From the NCBI RefSeq assembly GCF_018780075.1, contig NZ_JADMKB010000003.1, forward strand, positions 186,001-250,000: a stretch of 64,000 nucleotides of DNA, written 5' to 3'. Under the pieces are notes generated by a model that saw only the letters and a list, made by a program, of their open reading frames with translations, searched no databases and was not told where the DNA came from. The DNA comes from Hydrogenophaga sp. GTDB lineage: Bacteria; Pseudomonadota; Gammaproteobacteria; Burkholderiales; Burkholderiaceae_C. Below are positions 27,028 through 38,620 of the stretch, one piece after another (the stretch's first letter is position 1; each line of letters opens with the position of its first letter). Both the position numbers and the translations under genes were made by a program.

Positions 27028-28551
27028 ATGCCAAGCGCAGACTATGTCATCGTGGGTGCCGGCTCCGCTGGCTGTGTCCTTGCGGCGAGGCTTTCCGAGG
27101 ATGCTTCTCGTGAAGTGGCGCTGCTAGAAGCCGGCGGCGAAGATCGCTCGCACAGTGTTCGCCAACCAAGCCGGTGGCCCTTGCTGTGGGACGGCGCCGA
27201 GAACTGGGGCTACTCGACAACGCTTCAGGCCGGCTACAACCTTCGCAGCATCCCGTGTCCGCGCGGCAAGGTGCTTGGCGGTACGAGTTCGATCAACATC
27301 ATGATCTACATCCGCGGCGATCCGCGAGACTTCGATCACTGGAGGGATCTGGGCAACGAAGGCTGGGGCTGGTCTGACGTGTTGCCGTATTTCATCAAGG
27401 CGGAGGACCAGGCGCGCGGTGCCTCCAGCCTTCATGGCGTGGGAGGGCCACTGGCCGTCTCGGACCAAGTCTCACCCAGCCCGCTCGCGCACGCTTTCGT
27501 TGACGCGGCGGTCGCCTGTGGCCACCGGAGAAACCCCGACTTCAACGGAGCGTATCGCGATGGAGCGGGGCTGTACCAGGTGACGATTCGCGATGGTGAG
27601 CGGTGCAGCACCGCAAAGGCGTACCTGGGCCCTTCGCGCGAACGTCCGAACCTTCGAACGATCACGCGCGCACGTGCGCTGCGTGTCGTGATGGACGGCG
27701 ATCGCGCAATCGGCGTCGACTACTTTGACGGCGCCCAGGTCCGCCGGATCGAGGCCCGGCGCGAGGTCATCCTCAGCGCCGGCACCATCGATTCACCCAA
27801 GCTGCTGATGCTCTCGGGCATCGGCGATCCATTGCAGTTGGAGTCGCACGGACTCGTGGTGCGCGTTGCGCTGCCCGGCGTCGGAGCTAATCTATGCGAC
27901 CACCCGGGCTCACCCCTGGTGCTCGCTCTGCGGCAGGCTGATCAGGCGCCACCGACGAGCATCCATGCCGAGGCCGGTCTCTTCATGAAAAGCGAGGCGC
28001 TGAACGATGGTTTCGCTGCGGACATCCAGTTTCTTGCGGTGCCCTTTGCACCGCCCCACGCGGCGGCGAAAGGACAGACCCGGGCCATGGCCATCAACGT
28101 GCAAGCGTGCCGGCCCAAGAGCAGAGGGCGACTCTCGCTGCGCTCGGACGACCCGCTCGATGCGCCCGTGATCGACCCCGGCTATCTGACGCATCGTGAC
28201 GACATGACGATGCAGATCGAGGGGTTGCGCGCAGCAAGAAAGATCGCCGCAGCACTTCCCCTGAGGGAGCACATCGTGCGGGAACTGTCTCCAGGTCCCG
28301 GTGCCATCGACGACGCATCGATCGAGTCCGCAATCCGCGCGACGAGCAGCTGCATCTACCATCCGGTGGGCACTTGTCGAATGGGGGTTGGCGCCGATGC
28401 GGTCGTCGATGCACAGCTGCGCGTTCGAGGGACGCGTTCGCTGCGGGTGGTCGATGCCTCGGTCATGCCGCAGATCACGTCCGGCAACACCAATGCGCCC
28501 ACGATCATGATTGCCGAGAAAGCGGCCGCCATGATGCGAGCGGGCCAGTAG
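27028..28551 (+). CDS. GMC-family FAD oxidoreductase (choline dehydrogenase-like)
   Basis: 507 residues. FAD motif DYVIVGAGSAGCVLAARL is near residue 5, the GMC signature GGTSSINIMIYIRG near residue 88, the second signature SAGTIDSPKLLMLSGIG near residue 250, and active-site His in YHPVGTCRMG near residue 448. It oxidises alcohols; the substrate is unknown. I preferred ATG 27028 over 27022 because the GGGGG ribosome-binding stretch is better spaced. It does not look like part of the nif operons. The following LysR gene is convergent. Confidence 0.9.
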   Translation: MPSADYVIVGAGSAGCVLAARLSEDASREVALLEAGGEDRSHSVRQPSRWPLLWDGAENWGYSTTLQAGYNLRSIPCPRGKVLGGTSSINIMIYIRGDPRDFDHWRDLGNEGWGWSDVLPYFIKAEDQARGASSLHGVGGPLAVSDQVSPSPLAHAFVDAAVACGHRRNPDFNGAYRDGAGLYQVTIRDGERCSTAKAYLGPSRERPNLRTITRARALRVVMDGDRAIGVDYFDGAQVRRIEARREVILSAGTIDSPKLLMLSGIGDPLQLESHGLVVRVALPGVGANLCDHPGSPLVLALRQADQAPPTSIHAEAGLFMKSEALNDGFAADIQFLAVPFAPPHAAAKGQTRAMAINVQACRPKSRGRLSLRSDDPLDAPVIDPGYLTHRDDMTMQIEGLRAARKIAAALPLREHIVRELSPGPGAIDDASIESAIRATSSCIYHPVGTCRMGVGADAVVDAQLRVRGTRSLRVVDASVMPQITSGNTNAPTIMIAEKAAAMMRAGQ

Positions 28552-28630
28552 CCGCGGCCGTAGCGCTCGCGCCCCTCGGCCGTTTGGCGGTCGGTAGTCG
28601 TTCTACCGTCTCTGACAAAGCGTCCCCAGT

Positions 28631-29563
28631 TCATTGACTGAAGACCTTCGATCGCGCACCCAGCAGCGCATCGGCGAGCGCACAAACGCTTGGCAGTTCG
28701 CTACCCGCTGTGGTCATGCAAACGAGCAACTCTCTGCGAGACCAAGAATCTGAAAGTGCGACGATGCGGGTGCCTGCCTTGCCAAAGCGCACGGCGGCGC
28801 TCTCGGGCATGACCGCCGCCCCCACGCCCGCAACCACAAGCTCTGCAACAGCGTCAAAGCCGCCCAGACGCACCCGATGGCGCGGGACACGGCCGCTGCG
28901 GCTGGCCTGGGCCGCCAGAAAGCGGCTGAGTCCACTGTCCCGAGCCAGGCCAACAAGGGGATGCTCCAGCAACTCGCCATACGCCATTGAGCGGCGGCGG
29001 CCCAGAGGCCAGCGCTCAGGCAACAGCGCCACCAATCGGTCATCGACCCACGGTTGCACAAGCAGCCCGGAGGTGTCGACGTAATCCGCGACGATGCCCA
29101 GGTCAGCGGTGCCATGGCGCAATGCGTCAATGACCGCCTCGCTCGGCAGCTCTTGCACGTCCACATCAAGGTCAGGGGTCTTCACCAAGAACTGTCCGAT
29201 CGTGCGCGGAAGGGTCTCGGACATGGCGGCTGTGTTGCAAAGCAGTCGAACCGTACCGCGCAACCCATGGCCAAAGCTCGCCATCTCGACATGCAGCGAT
29301 TCGAGTTCAGCAAGTACGCGGTTGGCGTGGCGCACCAGAGCGCGCCCCGCATCGGTCGGCACTGCGCCTGACTTGGAGCGCTCCAGCAGGCGCGAACCGG
29401 TCGCGTCTTCCAGATGCTTGAGGCGTGCACTGGCGGCGGCGAGCGACAGGTTCACCGCTGAAGCAGCGGCAGTGATGGTTCCATGCGCCATCACCGCAGC
29501 AAAGAGATGCAGATCGAATGGATCGATGCGGTAGTCGGTGGTGCGGCGCTTGGGGGTGCTCAT
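28631..29563 (-). CDS. LysR-family transcriptional regulator
   Basis: 310 residues. The HTH is at about residues 20-45 (GTITAAASAVNLSLAAASARL), followed by a substrate-binding domain with ADLGIVADYVDTSGL and a C-terminal GVGAAVMPESAA. The start at 29563 is chosen because the HTH then sits at the usual position. It is divergent from the TauE-type exporter (83 bp between starts) and convergent with the GMC gene, so it probably controls one of them. Confidence 0.88.
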   Translation of the reverse strand: MSTPKRRTTDYRIDPFDLHLFAAVMAHGTITAAASAVNLSLAAASARLKHLEDATGSRLLERSKSGAVPTDAGRALVRHANRVLAELESLHVEMASFGHGLRGTVRLLCNTAAMSETLPRTIGQFLVKTPDLDVDVQELPSEAVIDALRHGTADLGIVADYVDTSGLLVQPWVDDRLVALLPERWPLGRRRSMAYGELLEHPLVGLARDSGLSRFLAAQASRSGRVPRHRVRLGGFDAVAELVVAGVGAAVMPESAAVRFGKAGTRIVALSDSWSRRELLVCMTTAGSELPSVCALADALLGARSKVFSQ

Positions 29564-29646
29564 AGCCCTCATCCTACGGAATCCGCGAAGGACACGTTCG
29601 CAGCAATCCGATGGACAGCGCCTGCGCTGCGCAGACACCATGGGGC

Positions 29647-30390
29647 ATGGACACATTGCAGCTCTCGATGGTGGTCGTTGTCTTTGTTCTCGCGGGCGGC
29701 GTGAAAGGCGTCACCGGCATGGGACTGCCCACGGTGGCCATGAGCTTGCTGGGACTGTGGATGCCACCGGTGCAAGCGGCCGCGCTGCTGGTCATCCCTT
29801 CGCTGGCGACCAACGTGGCGCAATGCTGTGGCCCTCACCTGCGATTGCTTGCATCCCGGCTTTGGCCTGGCTGGTTGGCGATAGCCATCGTGACGGTCAG
29901 TGCGCCAGGCCTGGGGGGAGCCGTCCACATGCCATTCGCCAAGGCCTGGTTGGGCGGAATTCTCATTGCCTATGGCATCTGGGGTCTGTGGCGACCTCAT
30001 CTGCCCGATCTTTCACGCTCCAGCAAATGGCTCAGCGTGCTTGCAGGCACGGCCACTGGGTTTGTCACGGCGCTCACGGCCGTCTTCGTGTTGCCCTGGG
30101 TTCCCTACTTGCAGACGCTGCGGCTGAGCAAGGATGAGATGGTGCAAGCGCTGGGCCTGTCATTCACCGTCGCCACACTGTCTCTGGCGGTGAGAGTGCA
30201 AATGTCGGCCCCTTTCGAGTCGGGGTCGGCCTACGTTGCCATTGCAGTTGGCGGGGCATTGATCGGCGCATTTGGCGGGCTCAAGCTCGGTGAGGTGCTG
30301 CGAGGCCGCCTTGCTGGCCCCGCCTTCCAGAAGGCACTTTTCGTGATCTTTGTCGCCTTGGGTGCGGCCAACCTGATCCAGGCTCATTGA
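29647..30390 (+). CDS. TauE/SafE-family membrane exporter
   Basis: 247 residues. Seven to eight hydrophobic segments; the family signature GGVKGVTGMGLPTVAMSLLG is near residues 17-36. The N-terminal repeat ends in AALLVIPSLATNVAQ; the second half contains WVPYLQTLRLSKDEMVQALG. TauE/SafE proteins export sulfite, sulfoacetate or other anions; which one cannot be told here. Start at 29647 is the ATG just before the first helix. Confidence 0.85.
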   Translation: MDTLQLSMVVVVFVLAGGVKGVTGMGLPTVAMSLLGLWMPPVQAAALLVIPSLATNVAQCCGPHLRLLASRLWPGWLAIAIVTVSAPGLGGAVHMPFAKAWLGGILIAYGIWGLWRPHLPDLSRSSKWLSVLAGTATGFVTALTAVFVLPWVPYLQTLRLSKDEMVQALGLSFTVATLSLAVRVQMSAPFESGSAYVAIAVGGALIGAFGGLKLGEVLRGRLAGPAFQKALFVIFVALGAANLIQAH

Positions 30391-30396
30391 CGTGTC

Positions 30397-30588
30397 ATGA
30401 AGGAAACAAAGGATTTGCTGGCTGCCGCCGCATTGTTGGAGCGCGCTTACAGACTGGCACTCGTGCTGCAAAGCGAAGGCTTGCTCGCAATCGAGAGCCG
30501 ACAGTTCGTTGCAAACGAGCTTGTCGAGGTACTCGACGAGGCTCGTGTTGCGCTGCTTGCGGCAAGTGACTTGCCCACACTGACCTGA
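30397..30588 (+). CDS. small hypothetical protein downstream of TauE
   Basis: 63 residues, predicted largely helical with repeated Leu/Ala heptads (LLAAAALLERAYRLALVL). ATG six bases after the TauE stop suggests co-translation. No family recognised; a real but unassigned small protein, or a chance frame, are both possible. Confidence 0.4.
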   Translation: MKETKDLLAAAALLERAYRLALVLQSEGLLAIESRQFVANELVEVLDEARVALLAASDLPTLT

Positions 30589-31026
30589 GCTGCACCGATC
30601 GGCGGTGAGTGGCCGTCGCAACTCCAGAGTGCCATGAAGGGTTACGTACAGGACAGCGCAACGGCGGCGAAACAAGGCGCCGTTCAGCAGGCCCAGCAAC
30701 GGTGACCCAGGCAGGCGCTCGGGGCGATGGCTGAACCGGCGCGACGCTGGTGCGGCCGGCCGGTTCTTCCTCAACTCAACTCAACTTTTTCCAAACTTCG
30801 TTTTGGCCGCAGCAATGCAAGCGCTCTTGGCATCGCCCGCCATGGCGTCACACTCGAATCCGGGTTGGGCTGCGGCCCTCGAAGCAACGGGCACAGTGAC
30901 TGCCTGATGAGCGGAGATTTCCGTTCGGCAACGAACACCACTTCCAGGGTGCTGAACCTGCGCTTCGGCCTGGCGCGTGGCCCTGGTGACCGAGCGGCGC
31001 CAGCCTGCGCGCTCAGCAAGAAGACA
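30589..31026. other. intergenic region between the TauE module and nifA, no gene seen
   Basis: No frame on either strand has family-like content; a long plus-strand frame here is the antisense shadow of nifA. No sigma54 motif, strong terminator hairpin or repeat was noticed. The nifA stop lies at its right edge. Confidence 0.5.
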
Positions 31027-32721
<1,695 letters not shown>

Positions 32722-32998
32722 GGTGCGCTCCGGGTAGGTGCAAGTCAGGACCTGTCAAAGGCTGCGTCGAACCACGCGTGGTCGGTGAGCACCAACGCTG
32801 GGATTTATGACGCAAAAACCACCTTTGTGAACAAGGTCTTGCAAGAAATGCACCAGCGACCGGGCCACTGACCGCCGCCGGTCGCCCGGCATCCGACTTT
32901 CCGACAAACCGGACAGGGCTGTCCGATCCGCCCACGACACGCGCAAACAAAACCCACAAAACGCGCTGAAAACCAGGCCGGAACGGCCACAAACGGCA

Positions 32999-33014
32999 TG
33001 GCACCGAAATTGCG
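32999..33014 (+). promoter_or_regulatory. sigma54 (-24/-12) promoter of the isc-type operon
   Basis: TGGCACCGAAATTGCG, with GG and GC separated by exactly 10 nt and TTGC matching the -12 consensus. It lies about 40 bp before the iscS start. The divergent region 32722-33052 has no perfect TGT-N10-ACA; a CGGACAG-GG-CTGTCCG near-palindrome at about 32912-32927 is the best symmetric element. Confidence 0.75.
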
Positions 33015-33052
33015 GAATGTGCTGCGACCCACCCCTTTTTCTGGAGTCCTCC

Positions 33053-34297
33053 ATGTCGCTCAGCAGCCGTGATCCCGCCCCCAGCCGCCCTGCCGCCAGC
33101 GTCTACCTCGACTACGCCGCCACCACCCCGGTGGACCGCCGCGTGGCGAACAAGATGATTCCGTATCTGACAGAGTTGTACGGCAATCCGGCCAGCCGCT
33201 CGCACGCCTTTGGCTGGGCCGCCGACGAGGCCGTGGAGCTGGCGCGCGAACAGGTGTGCTCGCTGATCAACGCCGACCCGCGCGAAATCGTCTGGACCTC
33301 GGGCGCCACCGAATCGAACAACCTCGCGATCAAGGGTGCAGCACATTTCAACCGCGCCAAAGGCAAACACCTGATCACGGTCGCGACCGAACACAAGGCG
33401 GTGCTCGACAGCATGCGCGAACTGGAGCGCGAGGGCTACGAGGTCACGGTACTGCCGGTGCTGCCCAGCGGCCTGCTGGATTTCGCGGTCTTCGAGGCCG
33501 CGTTGCGCCCCGACACCGTGCTGGCCTCGGTGATGATGGTCAACAACGAGACCGGCATCATTCAGGACATCGCCGCGCTCGGCGCCCTGTGCCGCGCCAA
33601 GGGCGTGGTCTTCCACGTGGACGCCGCCCAGGCCGCCGGCAAGGTGGTGATCGATCTGGACGTCTTGCCGGTGGACCTGCTGTCGCTCTCGGCGCACAAG
33701 ATCTACGGCCCCAAGGGCATCGGTGCGTTGTACGTGCGGCGCAAGCCGCGCGTGCGCATCGATGCGCAGATGCACGGCGGTGGCCACGAGCGCGGCATGC
33801 GCTCGGGCACGCTGGCCACGCACCAGATCGTGGGCATGGGCGAGGCCTTCTGGCTGGCGCGAGAAGCCATGGCCGCCGACAACGCCCGCATCAAGACCCT
33901 GCGCGACCGCCTCTGGGCCGGCTTCCAGAAGCTGGACTGCGTGGTGCTCAACGGCGACGACACCCAGCGGGCTGTGCAGTACCTCAACTGCAGCTTCAAC
34001 TACGTCGAGGGCGAGTCCCTGCTCATGGGCATCAAGGGCGTGGCGGTGTCGTCGGGTTCGGCCTGCACCTCGGCCAGCCTTGAGCCGAGCTACGTGCTGC
34101 GCGCCATGGGCCGCAGCGACGAACTCGCGCACAGCTCGGTGCGTTTTTCCATCGGCCGCTTCACCACGGTCGAAGAGATCGATTTCACGATTGCGCAGGT
34201 CACCGAGGTCGTGAACCGCCTGCGCGCCATGAGCCCGCTGTGGGACATGGTGCAGGCCGGCATTGACCTCAGCACGATCCAGTGGTCCGAGCATTGA
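33053..34297 (+). CDS. iscS: cysteine desulfurase, IscS type, nif-region copy
   Basis: 414 residues. [15 protein letters not shown] start, PLP lysine in [18 protein letters not shown] near residue 220, and the catalytic Cys in [21 protein letters not shown] near residue 340, followed by [16 protein letters not shown]. These are IscS signatures. It supplies sulfur to IscU downstream. ATG 33053 is chosen, with CTGGAG upstream. A sigma54 promoter places the ISC genes under NifA control, unlike housekeeping ISC, and no iscR is present. Confidence 0.92.
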   Translation: MSLSSRDPAPSRPAASVYLDYAATTPVDRRVANKMIPYLTELYGNPASRSHAFGWAADEAVELAREQVCSLINADPREIVWTSGATESNNLAIKGAAHFNRAKGKHLITVATEHKAVLDSMRELEREGYEVTVLPVLPSGLLDFAVFEAALRPDTVLASVMMVNNETGIIQDIAALGALCRAKGVVFHVDAAQAAGKVVIDLDVLPVDLLSLSAHKIYGPKGIGALYVRRKPRVRIDAQMHGGGHERGMRSGTLATHQIVGMGEAFWLAREAMAADNARIKTLRDRLWAGFQKLDCVVLNGDDTQRAVQYLNCSFNYVEGESLLMGIKGVAVSSGSACTSASLEPSYVLRAMGRSDELAHSSVRFSIGRFTTVEEIDFTIAQVTEVVNRLRAMSPLWDMVQAGIDLSTIQWSEH

Positions 34298-34337
34298 TCA
34301 CGCCCCTCTTTGTCACACACCCTCCCGGAGAAGCACC

Positions 34338-34775
34338 ATGGCCTACAGCGAACAAGTCGTCAATCACTATGAAAACCCGCGCAACGTGGGCGCCTTCGAC
34401 GCCAACGACGCCAGCGTCGGCACCGGCATGGTCGGCGCGCCGGCCTGCGGTGACGTGATGCGCCTGCAGATCCGCGTCAACGCCCAGGGCGTGATCGAAG
34501 ACGCCAAATTCAAGACCTATGGTTGCGGCTCGGCGATTGCGTCGAGCTCGCTGGTCACCGAGTGGGTGCGGGGCCGCACGCTGGACGAAGCGCTGGCGAT
34601 CAAGAACTCGCAGATCGCCGAAGAGCTGGCGCTGCCGCCCGTGAAGATCCACTGCTCCATCCTGGCCGAAGACGCCATCAAGGCGGCCGTGGCCGACTTC
34701 CGCTCGCGCCAGGCCACCGGCGAAGCCGCCACCCTGGTCTCGGAGCAGCCCGCCTGCGCCTCCAGCACGCGCTGA
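34338..34775 (+). CDS. iscU: Fe-S scaffold protein IscU/NifU N-terminal type
   Basis: 145 residues. The three ligand Cys are present: PACGD, KTYGCGSAIASSS and KIHCSILAEDA, with Asp after the first. The HscA recognition motif LPPVK is intact directly before the third Cys. The C-terminal NifU domain is absent, so this is IscU-like rather than full NifU. The tail (after SILAEDAIK) is about 25 residues longer than usual. ATG 34338 has GGAG upstream. Confidence 0.92.
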   Translation: MAYSEQVVNHYENPRNVGAFDANDASVGTGMVGAPACGDVMRLQIRVNAQGVIEDAKFKTYGCGSAIASSSLVTEWVRGRTLDEALAIKNSQIAEELALPPVKIHCSILAEDAIKAAVADFRSRQATGEAATLVSEQPACASSTR

Positions 34776-34811
34776 AACCCACCCCTGTCACACACCACCG
34801 GAGTCACCACC

Positions 34812-35189
34812 ATGCCAGTCGCTGCCGCTGCCTCAACCCCCGCCGACCCCATCGCCATGCCGCCCATGCTGGAGTTCACGCCAGCGGCCGCGGCCAAGGT
34901 GGCCGAACTGATCGTCGAAGAGGGCAACCCCAACCTCAAGCTGCGCCTGTACGTGACCGGCGGTGGCTGCTCGGGCTTTTCGTACGGCTTCGCCTTTGAC
35001 GACCAGGTCAACGAAGACGACACCCTGACCGTGACCGAAGGCGTGGCCCTGGTGGTGGACGCCATGAGCCAGCAATACGTGCTGGGCGCACGCGTCGATT
35101 TTGAGGACGGCCTGGAAGGCTCGCGCTTCGTGATCCACAACCCCAATGCCGCAACCACCTGCGGTTGCGGCAGCTCGTTCTCAGTCTGA
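34812..35189 (+). CDS. A-type Fe-S carrier, ErpA-like
   Basis: 125 residues. Domain begins [16 protein letters not shown] at residue 19; the ligand Cys are in [13 protein letters not shown] and [11 protein letters not shown]. The fold and motif favour ErpA over IscA ([10 protein letters not shown] segment). The first 18 residues are an Ala/Pro-rich leader. It carries Fe-S clusters from IscU to targets. It is the first of two tandem carriers. Confidence 0.88.
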   Translation: MPVAAAASTPADPIAMPPMLEFTPAAAAKVAELIVEEGNPNLKLRLYVTGGGCSGFSYGFAFDDQVNEDDTLTVTEGVALVVDAMSQQYVLGARVDFEDGLEGSRFVIHNPNAATTCGCGSSFSV

Positions 35190-35206
35190 ACCCTCAGGAG
35201 ATTTCC

Positions 35207-35530
35207 ATGCAGGTCAGTCTCACCCCCGCCGCCGCGCGGCACGTTGAAAAATCGCTGGCCAAACGCGGCAGCGGCATCGGCCTCCGCCTCGCGGTCAAGA
35301 CCAGCGGCTGCTCGGGCTTCGCCTACGCGCTGGAGTTCGTCGACGTGCTCAACCCCGACGACCAGTGCTTCGAGACCGCCGGCACCAAGCTCATCGTCGA
35401 CGCCAAGAGCCTGGCCATGCTGGATGGCACCGAGCTCGACTTTGTGCGCGAAGGCCTCAACGAAGGCTTCAAGTTCAACAACCCGAACGCGAAAAACAGC
35501 TGTGGATGTGGCGAATCCTTTGCAGTGTGA
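35207..35530 (+). CDS. iscA: A-type Fe-S carrier, IscA-like
   Basis: 107 residues, the usual IscA size. Ligand Cys in [15 protein letters not shown] and [11 protein letters not shown]. It directly follows the ErpA-like gene with CAGGAG upstream of the ATG. The pair probably hands clusters to different targets; the family's [2Fe-2S]/[4Fe-4S] role is established, the target is inference. Confidence 0.92.
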   Translation: MQVSLTPAAARHVEKSLAKRGSGIGLRLAVKTSGCSGFAYALEFVDVLNPDDQCFETAGTKLIVDAKSLAMLDGTELDFVREGLNEGFKFNNPNAKNSCGCGESFAV

Positions 35531-35601
35531 AAGTCCCCCTCGCGCCGGGTTTCGTTTTTTTGTTGGTTGTCTTTCTTCTTTCGCTCTAACCAAAGATCAC
35601 C

Positions 35602-37479
35602 ATGGCACTGTTGCAAATCGCTGAACCTGGACAAAGCGCTGCGCCGCACCAGCATCGGCTCGCGGCGGGCATCGACCTGGGCACGACCAACTCCCTGATC
35701 GCCAGCGTGAAGAGCGCGGTGGCCGAGTGCCTGCCCGACGAACACGGCGCCATGTTGCTGCCGTCGGTGGTGCGTTACCTGGAACACGGCGCCACCGTGG
35801 TCGGGCGTGTGGCTCAGGAACAGCAGGCCATCGACCCGCACAACACCATCGTCTCGGTCAAACGCTTCATGGGCCGTTCGCTGGCCGACCTGAAAGACGC
35901 CGCCGCCCTGCCCTATCAGTTCAAAGACGTCCCGGGCATGGTGGGCCTGCACACGGTGGCGGGCGAACGCTCGCCGGTGCAGGTGTCGGCCGAGATTTTG
36001 AACACGCTGCGTGTGCGTGCCGAAGCTTCGCTGGGCGGCCCGCTCTCGGGTGTCGTGATCACCGTGCCCGCCTACTTCGACGACGCGCAGCGCCAGGCCA
36101 CCAAAGACGCGGCGCGCATCGCCGGCCTGAACGTGCTGCGCCTGCTCAACGAACCCACGGCCGCGGCCATCGCCTATGGCCTCGACCAGCAGGTCGAAGG
36201 CACCTTTGCGGTCTACGACCTGGGCGGTGGCACCTTCGACATCTCCATCCTCAAGCTCACCCAGGGCGTGTTTGAGGTGCTGTCCACCGGCGGCGATTCG
36301 GCCCTGGGCGGTGACGATTTCGACAGCGCCATCGCGGCTTGGTTCTGTGCCGAACACGGCCTGGACGGCGTGGCCGCGTTACAGCCTTCGCAGCAGCGTT
36401 CGCTGCTGACGGCGGCACGTGCCGCCAAGGAAAAACTCTCCAGCCACGACAGCGCCGAGCTGTGCCTCACGCTGGCCGACGGCCAGTCGCTGGCGGCCAT
36501 CCTCTCGCGCACCCAGTTCGCCACGCTCGGTGCACCGCTGATCGCGCGCACCCTGAGCGCCACCAAGCGCGCGCTGCGCGACGCCCAGCTGTCCACCGCC
36601 CTGATCACTGGCGTGGTGCTGGTGGGTGGATCGACGCGCATGCCCATCGCGCGCGACGCGGTGCGCGACTACTTCGGCCTGGAGCCGCTGGCCGATCTCG
36701 ACCCCGACCAGGTGGTCGCCATCGGCGCGGCGCTGCAGGCCAACGTGCTCGCCGGCAATGGCAGCGGCGACCAGTGGCTGCTGCTCGACGTGTGCCCGCT
36801 CTCGCTCGGCATCGAGACCATGGGCGGCCTGGTGGAAAAAGTGATTCCACGCAACTCCACCCTGCCCACCGTGCGCGCGCAGGACTTCACCACCTTCAAG
36901 GACGGCCAGACCGCGATGTCGCTGCACGTGGTGCAGGGCGAACGCGAGTCGGTGGCCGACTGCCGCTCGCTGGCGCGCTTCGAGCTGCGCGGCCTGCCGC
37001 CTGCCGTGGCCGGCGCCCTGCACATCCGCGTGAGTTTCCAGATCGACGCCGACGGCCTGCTCTCGGTCAGCGCGCGCGAACAGAGCAGCGGCATTGAGGC
37101 GCACATCGAGGTGAAGCCGAGCTACGGCCTCGGCGACGAGCAGATCGCGTCCATGCTGCAAGACGCCATCGCAGCATCGCAATCCGACATGCGGCTGCGC
37201 GCGCTGCGCGAAGCCCAGATCGACGCGAGGCGGCTGCTGGACGCGACGGAAAGCGCGCTCGCAGAAGACGGCGCTCTGCTCAACCCCACCGAAATCGAAG
37301 CCATCCGCAAGGCCATCTACTGCGTGGCCGACAGCCTGGAGACCGATGCCGAGGTGGAAGCGCTGCGCGTGAGCACCAGCGCGCTCTCGGCCGCCACCGA
37401 CGCCTTTGCGGCGCGGCGCATGAACGCGTCGATCCAGAAGGCCCTGGCGGGCCGCGCCATGGACAGTTTGATTCCCTGA
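35602..37479 (+). CDS. hscA: Hsp70-type Fe-S chaperone HscA
   Basis: 625 residues. Hsp70 signatures: [15 protein letters not shown] near residue 23, [13 protein letters not shown] near residue 205 and a substrate domain after residue 400. HscA binds the LPPVK motif of IscU and helps cluster transfer. It normally needs the J-protein HscB, which I do not see in this window. The stop of iscA is 71 bp upstream; fdx follows after 18 bp. Confidence 0.92.
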   Translation: MALLQIAEPGQSAAPHQHRLAAGIDLGTTNSLIASVKSAVAECLPDEHGAMLLPSVVRYLEHGATVVGRVAQEQQAIDPHNTIVSVKRFMGRSLADLKDAAALPYQFKDVPGMVGLHTVAGERSPVQVSAEILNTLRVRAEASLGGPLSGVVITVPAYFDDAQRQATKDAARIAGLNVLRLLNEPTAAAIAYGLDQQVEGTFAVYDLGGGTFDISILKLTQGVFEVLSTGGDSALGGDDFDSAIAAWFCAEHGLDGVAALQPSQQRSLLTAARAAKEKLSSHDSAELCLTLADGQSLAAILSRTQFATLGAPLIARTLSATKRALRDAQLSTALITGVVLVGGSTRMPIARDAVRDYFGLEPLADLDPDQVVAIGAALQANVLAGNGSGDQWLLLDVCPLSLGIETMGGLVEKVIPRNSTLPTVRAQDFTTFKDGQTAMSLHVVQGERESVADCRSLARFELRGLPPAVAGALHIRVSFQIDADGLLSVSAREQSSGIEAHIEVKPSYGLGDEQIASMLQDAIAASQSDMRLRALREAQIDARRLLDATESALAEDGALLNPTEIEAIRKAIYCVADSLETDAEVEALRVSTSALSAATDAFAARRMNASIQKALAGRAMDSLIP

Positions 37480-37497
37480 ACCAGGAACAGGAACCCC

Positions 37498-37833
37498 ATG
37501 CCCAAAGTCCGCCTGCTACCGCACCCCGACCTCTGCCCCGAGGGGCGCGAGATCGAACTGCCCAAGGGTGAGTCCCTGTGCGAGGGTTTCCTGAACCACG
37601 GCATCGCCATCGAGCACGCCTGCGAGATGGTGGCCGCCTGCGCGACCTGCCATGTCTATGTGCGGGAGGGTGGCACTTCGTTGTCCAAGCCGAAGGACGA
37701 CGAAGAAGACCAGCTCGACCACGCCTGGGGTCTGGAATCGCAATCGCGCCTGGCTTGTTGCGTGAAGCTGCGCGAGGCCGATCTGGTGATCGAGTTCCCG
37801 CTCCACACCCGCAACCATGCGCGGGAGCACTGA
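37498..37833 (+). CDS. fdx: [2Fe-2S] ferredoxin of ISC type
   Basis: 111 residues. Ligand Cys at C41, C47, C50 (C-x5-C-x2-C in HACEMVAACATCHVYV) and in RLACCVKL. The LPHPDLCPEGREIELPKGES start is typical of ISC ferredoxins. It donates electrons during Fe-S assembly. It is the last gene of the iscS-iscU-erpA-iscA-hscA-fdx operon; the dispersed repeat begins 50 bp downstream. Confidence 0.93.
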   Translation: MPKVRLLPHPDLCPEGREIELPKGESLCEGFLNHGIAIEHACEMVAACATCHVYVREGGTSLSKPKDDEEDQLDHAWGLESQSRLACCVKLREADLVIEFPLHTRNHAREH

Positions 37834-37882
37834 CGGGGTTCCTTTCAAGGTTCTGCGCTTTGCTTTGTGGGTGAACAGTCGG

Positions 37883-38426
37883 TCTCGTTCGTGGCACCTC
37901 GCGTGCCAAGGCGTGTGCGCTCAGGCCGCAGCGCTTGGGTGAGGCGGTCGGCGCTGCGCACCGACTTCCCTGCGATGCTCGCGGCCGTGGCCCCGTCGCC
38001 AAACTCGCGCCGTTCGCTGCGCTCTCTCTGCTCAGACATGGCGACGAATCAGTTGACGAAGCGCGCTGCGCGCGCGGCCACGGCCCCTGCGCTTCTCGGC
38101 GCCTCACAAGGCGCGCTGCGGCCTGAGCGCACACGCCTTGGCAATCAACGTTTTGGCACGCAATCGGTGGAGAGCCAAGTCACGTCTTGCTGCGGCAGGC
38201 GCTGTCTGGTGGGGGCGATTTTCCGGGGTGGCTGTGAACGGCAGCCTGGGGCCGGGCGCGCAAGTGCGCGCATCGTTGTCTGACTCGCGGCCACTGTCTG
38301 AGCGGAGAGAGCGCAGCGAACGCAGCGAGTTTGGCCGCGCCGGTCCCAGGCTGCCGTTCACAGCGAAGTCGGCAAAGCCGACCACCCCGGATGAACCCCC
38401 GCCGGACAGCGCCTGCCGCAGCCGCG
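37883..38426. repeat. long dispersed intergenic repeat, copy 2 (544 bp)
   Basis: Near-identical, same orientation, to 13118-13660. A perfect 31-bp inverted repeat joins 37904-37934 and 38113-38143; a second pair of arms carries CGTTCGCTGCGCTCTCTC and its inverse. Differences between the copies lie mostly in the loops. It separates the isc operon from the nifV operon; the rest of the 37834-38620 gap holds the nifV control signals. Confidence 0.88.
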
Positions 38427-38456
38427 AGAAGCAACCCAAGAGAACCTGAGCGGCGC

Positions 38457-38472
38457 TGTCCGAAACAACACA
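38457..38472. promoter_or_regulatory. NifA upstream activator site of the nifV operon
   Basis: TGT at 38457-38459 and ACA at 38470-38472 with exactly 10 bases between. It lies 104 bp upstream of the -24 element at 38577, inside the normal distance for NifA acting by DNA looping. Confidence 0.75.
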
Positions 38473-38576
38473 TTTCCGACAGACGCAAAGCAAGGGGGCA
38501 ACGCGCCCAGCAGACCAGACCCGACAAACCGGCCCCACACGCGGCGAGAAAGCGGGTTTTGAAGCCTCCAGACAGG

Positions 38577-38592
38577 TGGCACGGTGCTTGCG
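38577..38592 (+). promoter_or_regulatory. nifV: sigma54 (-24/-12) promoter of the nifV operon
   Basis: TGGCACGGTGCTTGCG is a full match to TGGCACG-N4-TTGC with GG and GC separated by exactly 10 nt. It ends about 29 bp before the nifV ATG. The strongest nif promoter in the window. Confidence 0.9.
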
Positions 38593-38620
38593 ATCAAGCC
38601 CACCAAAGGATGCCGCTCAC

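Noticed and set aside
32912..32927. NifA site for the isc operon
   Set aside because: CGGACAG-GG-CTGTCCG is nearly palindromic, but no TGT-N10-ACA is present in 32722-33052, so it is mentioned only as a symmetric element.
37867..38538. Several Arg/Ser/Ala-rich frames inside the 544-bp repeat
   Set aside because: The two copies keep different frames and have indels between them; coding is unlikely.
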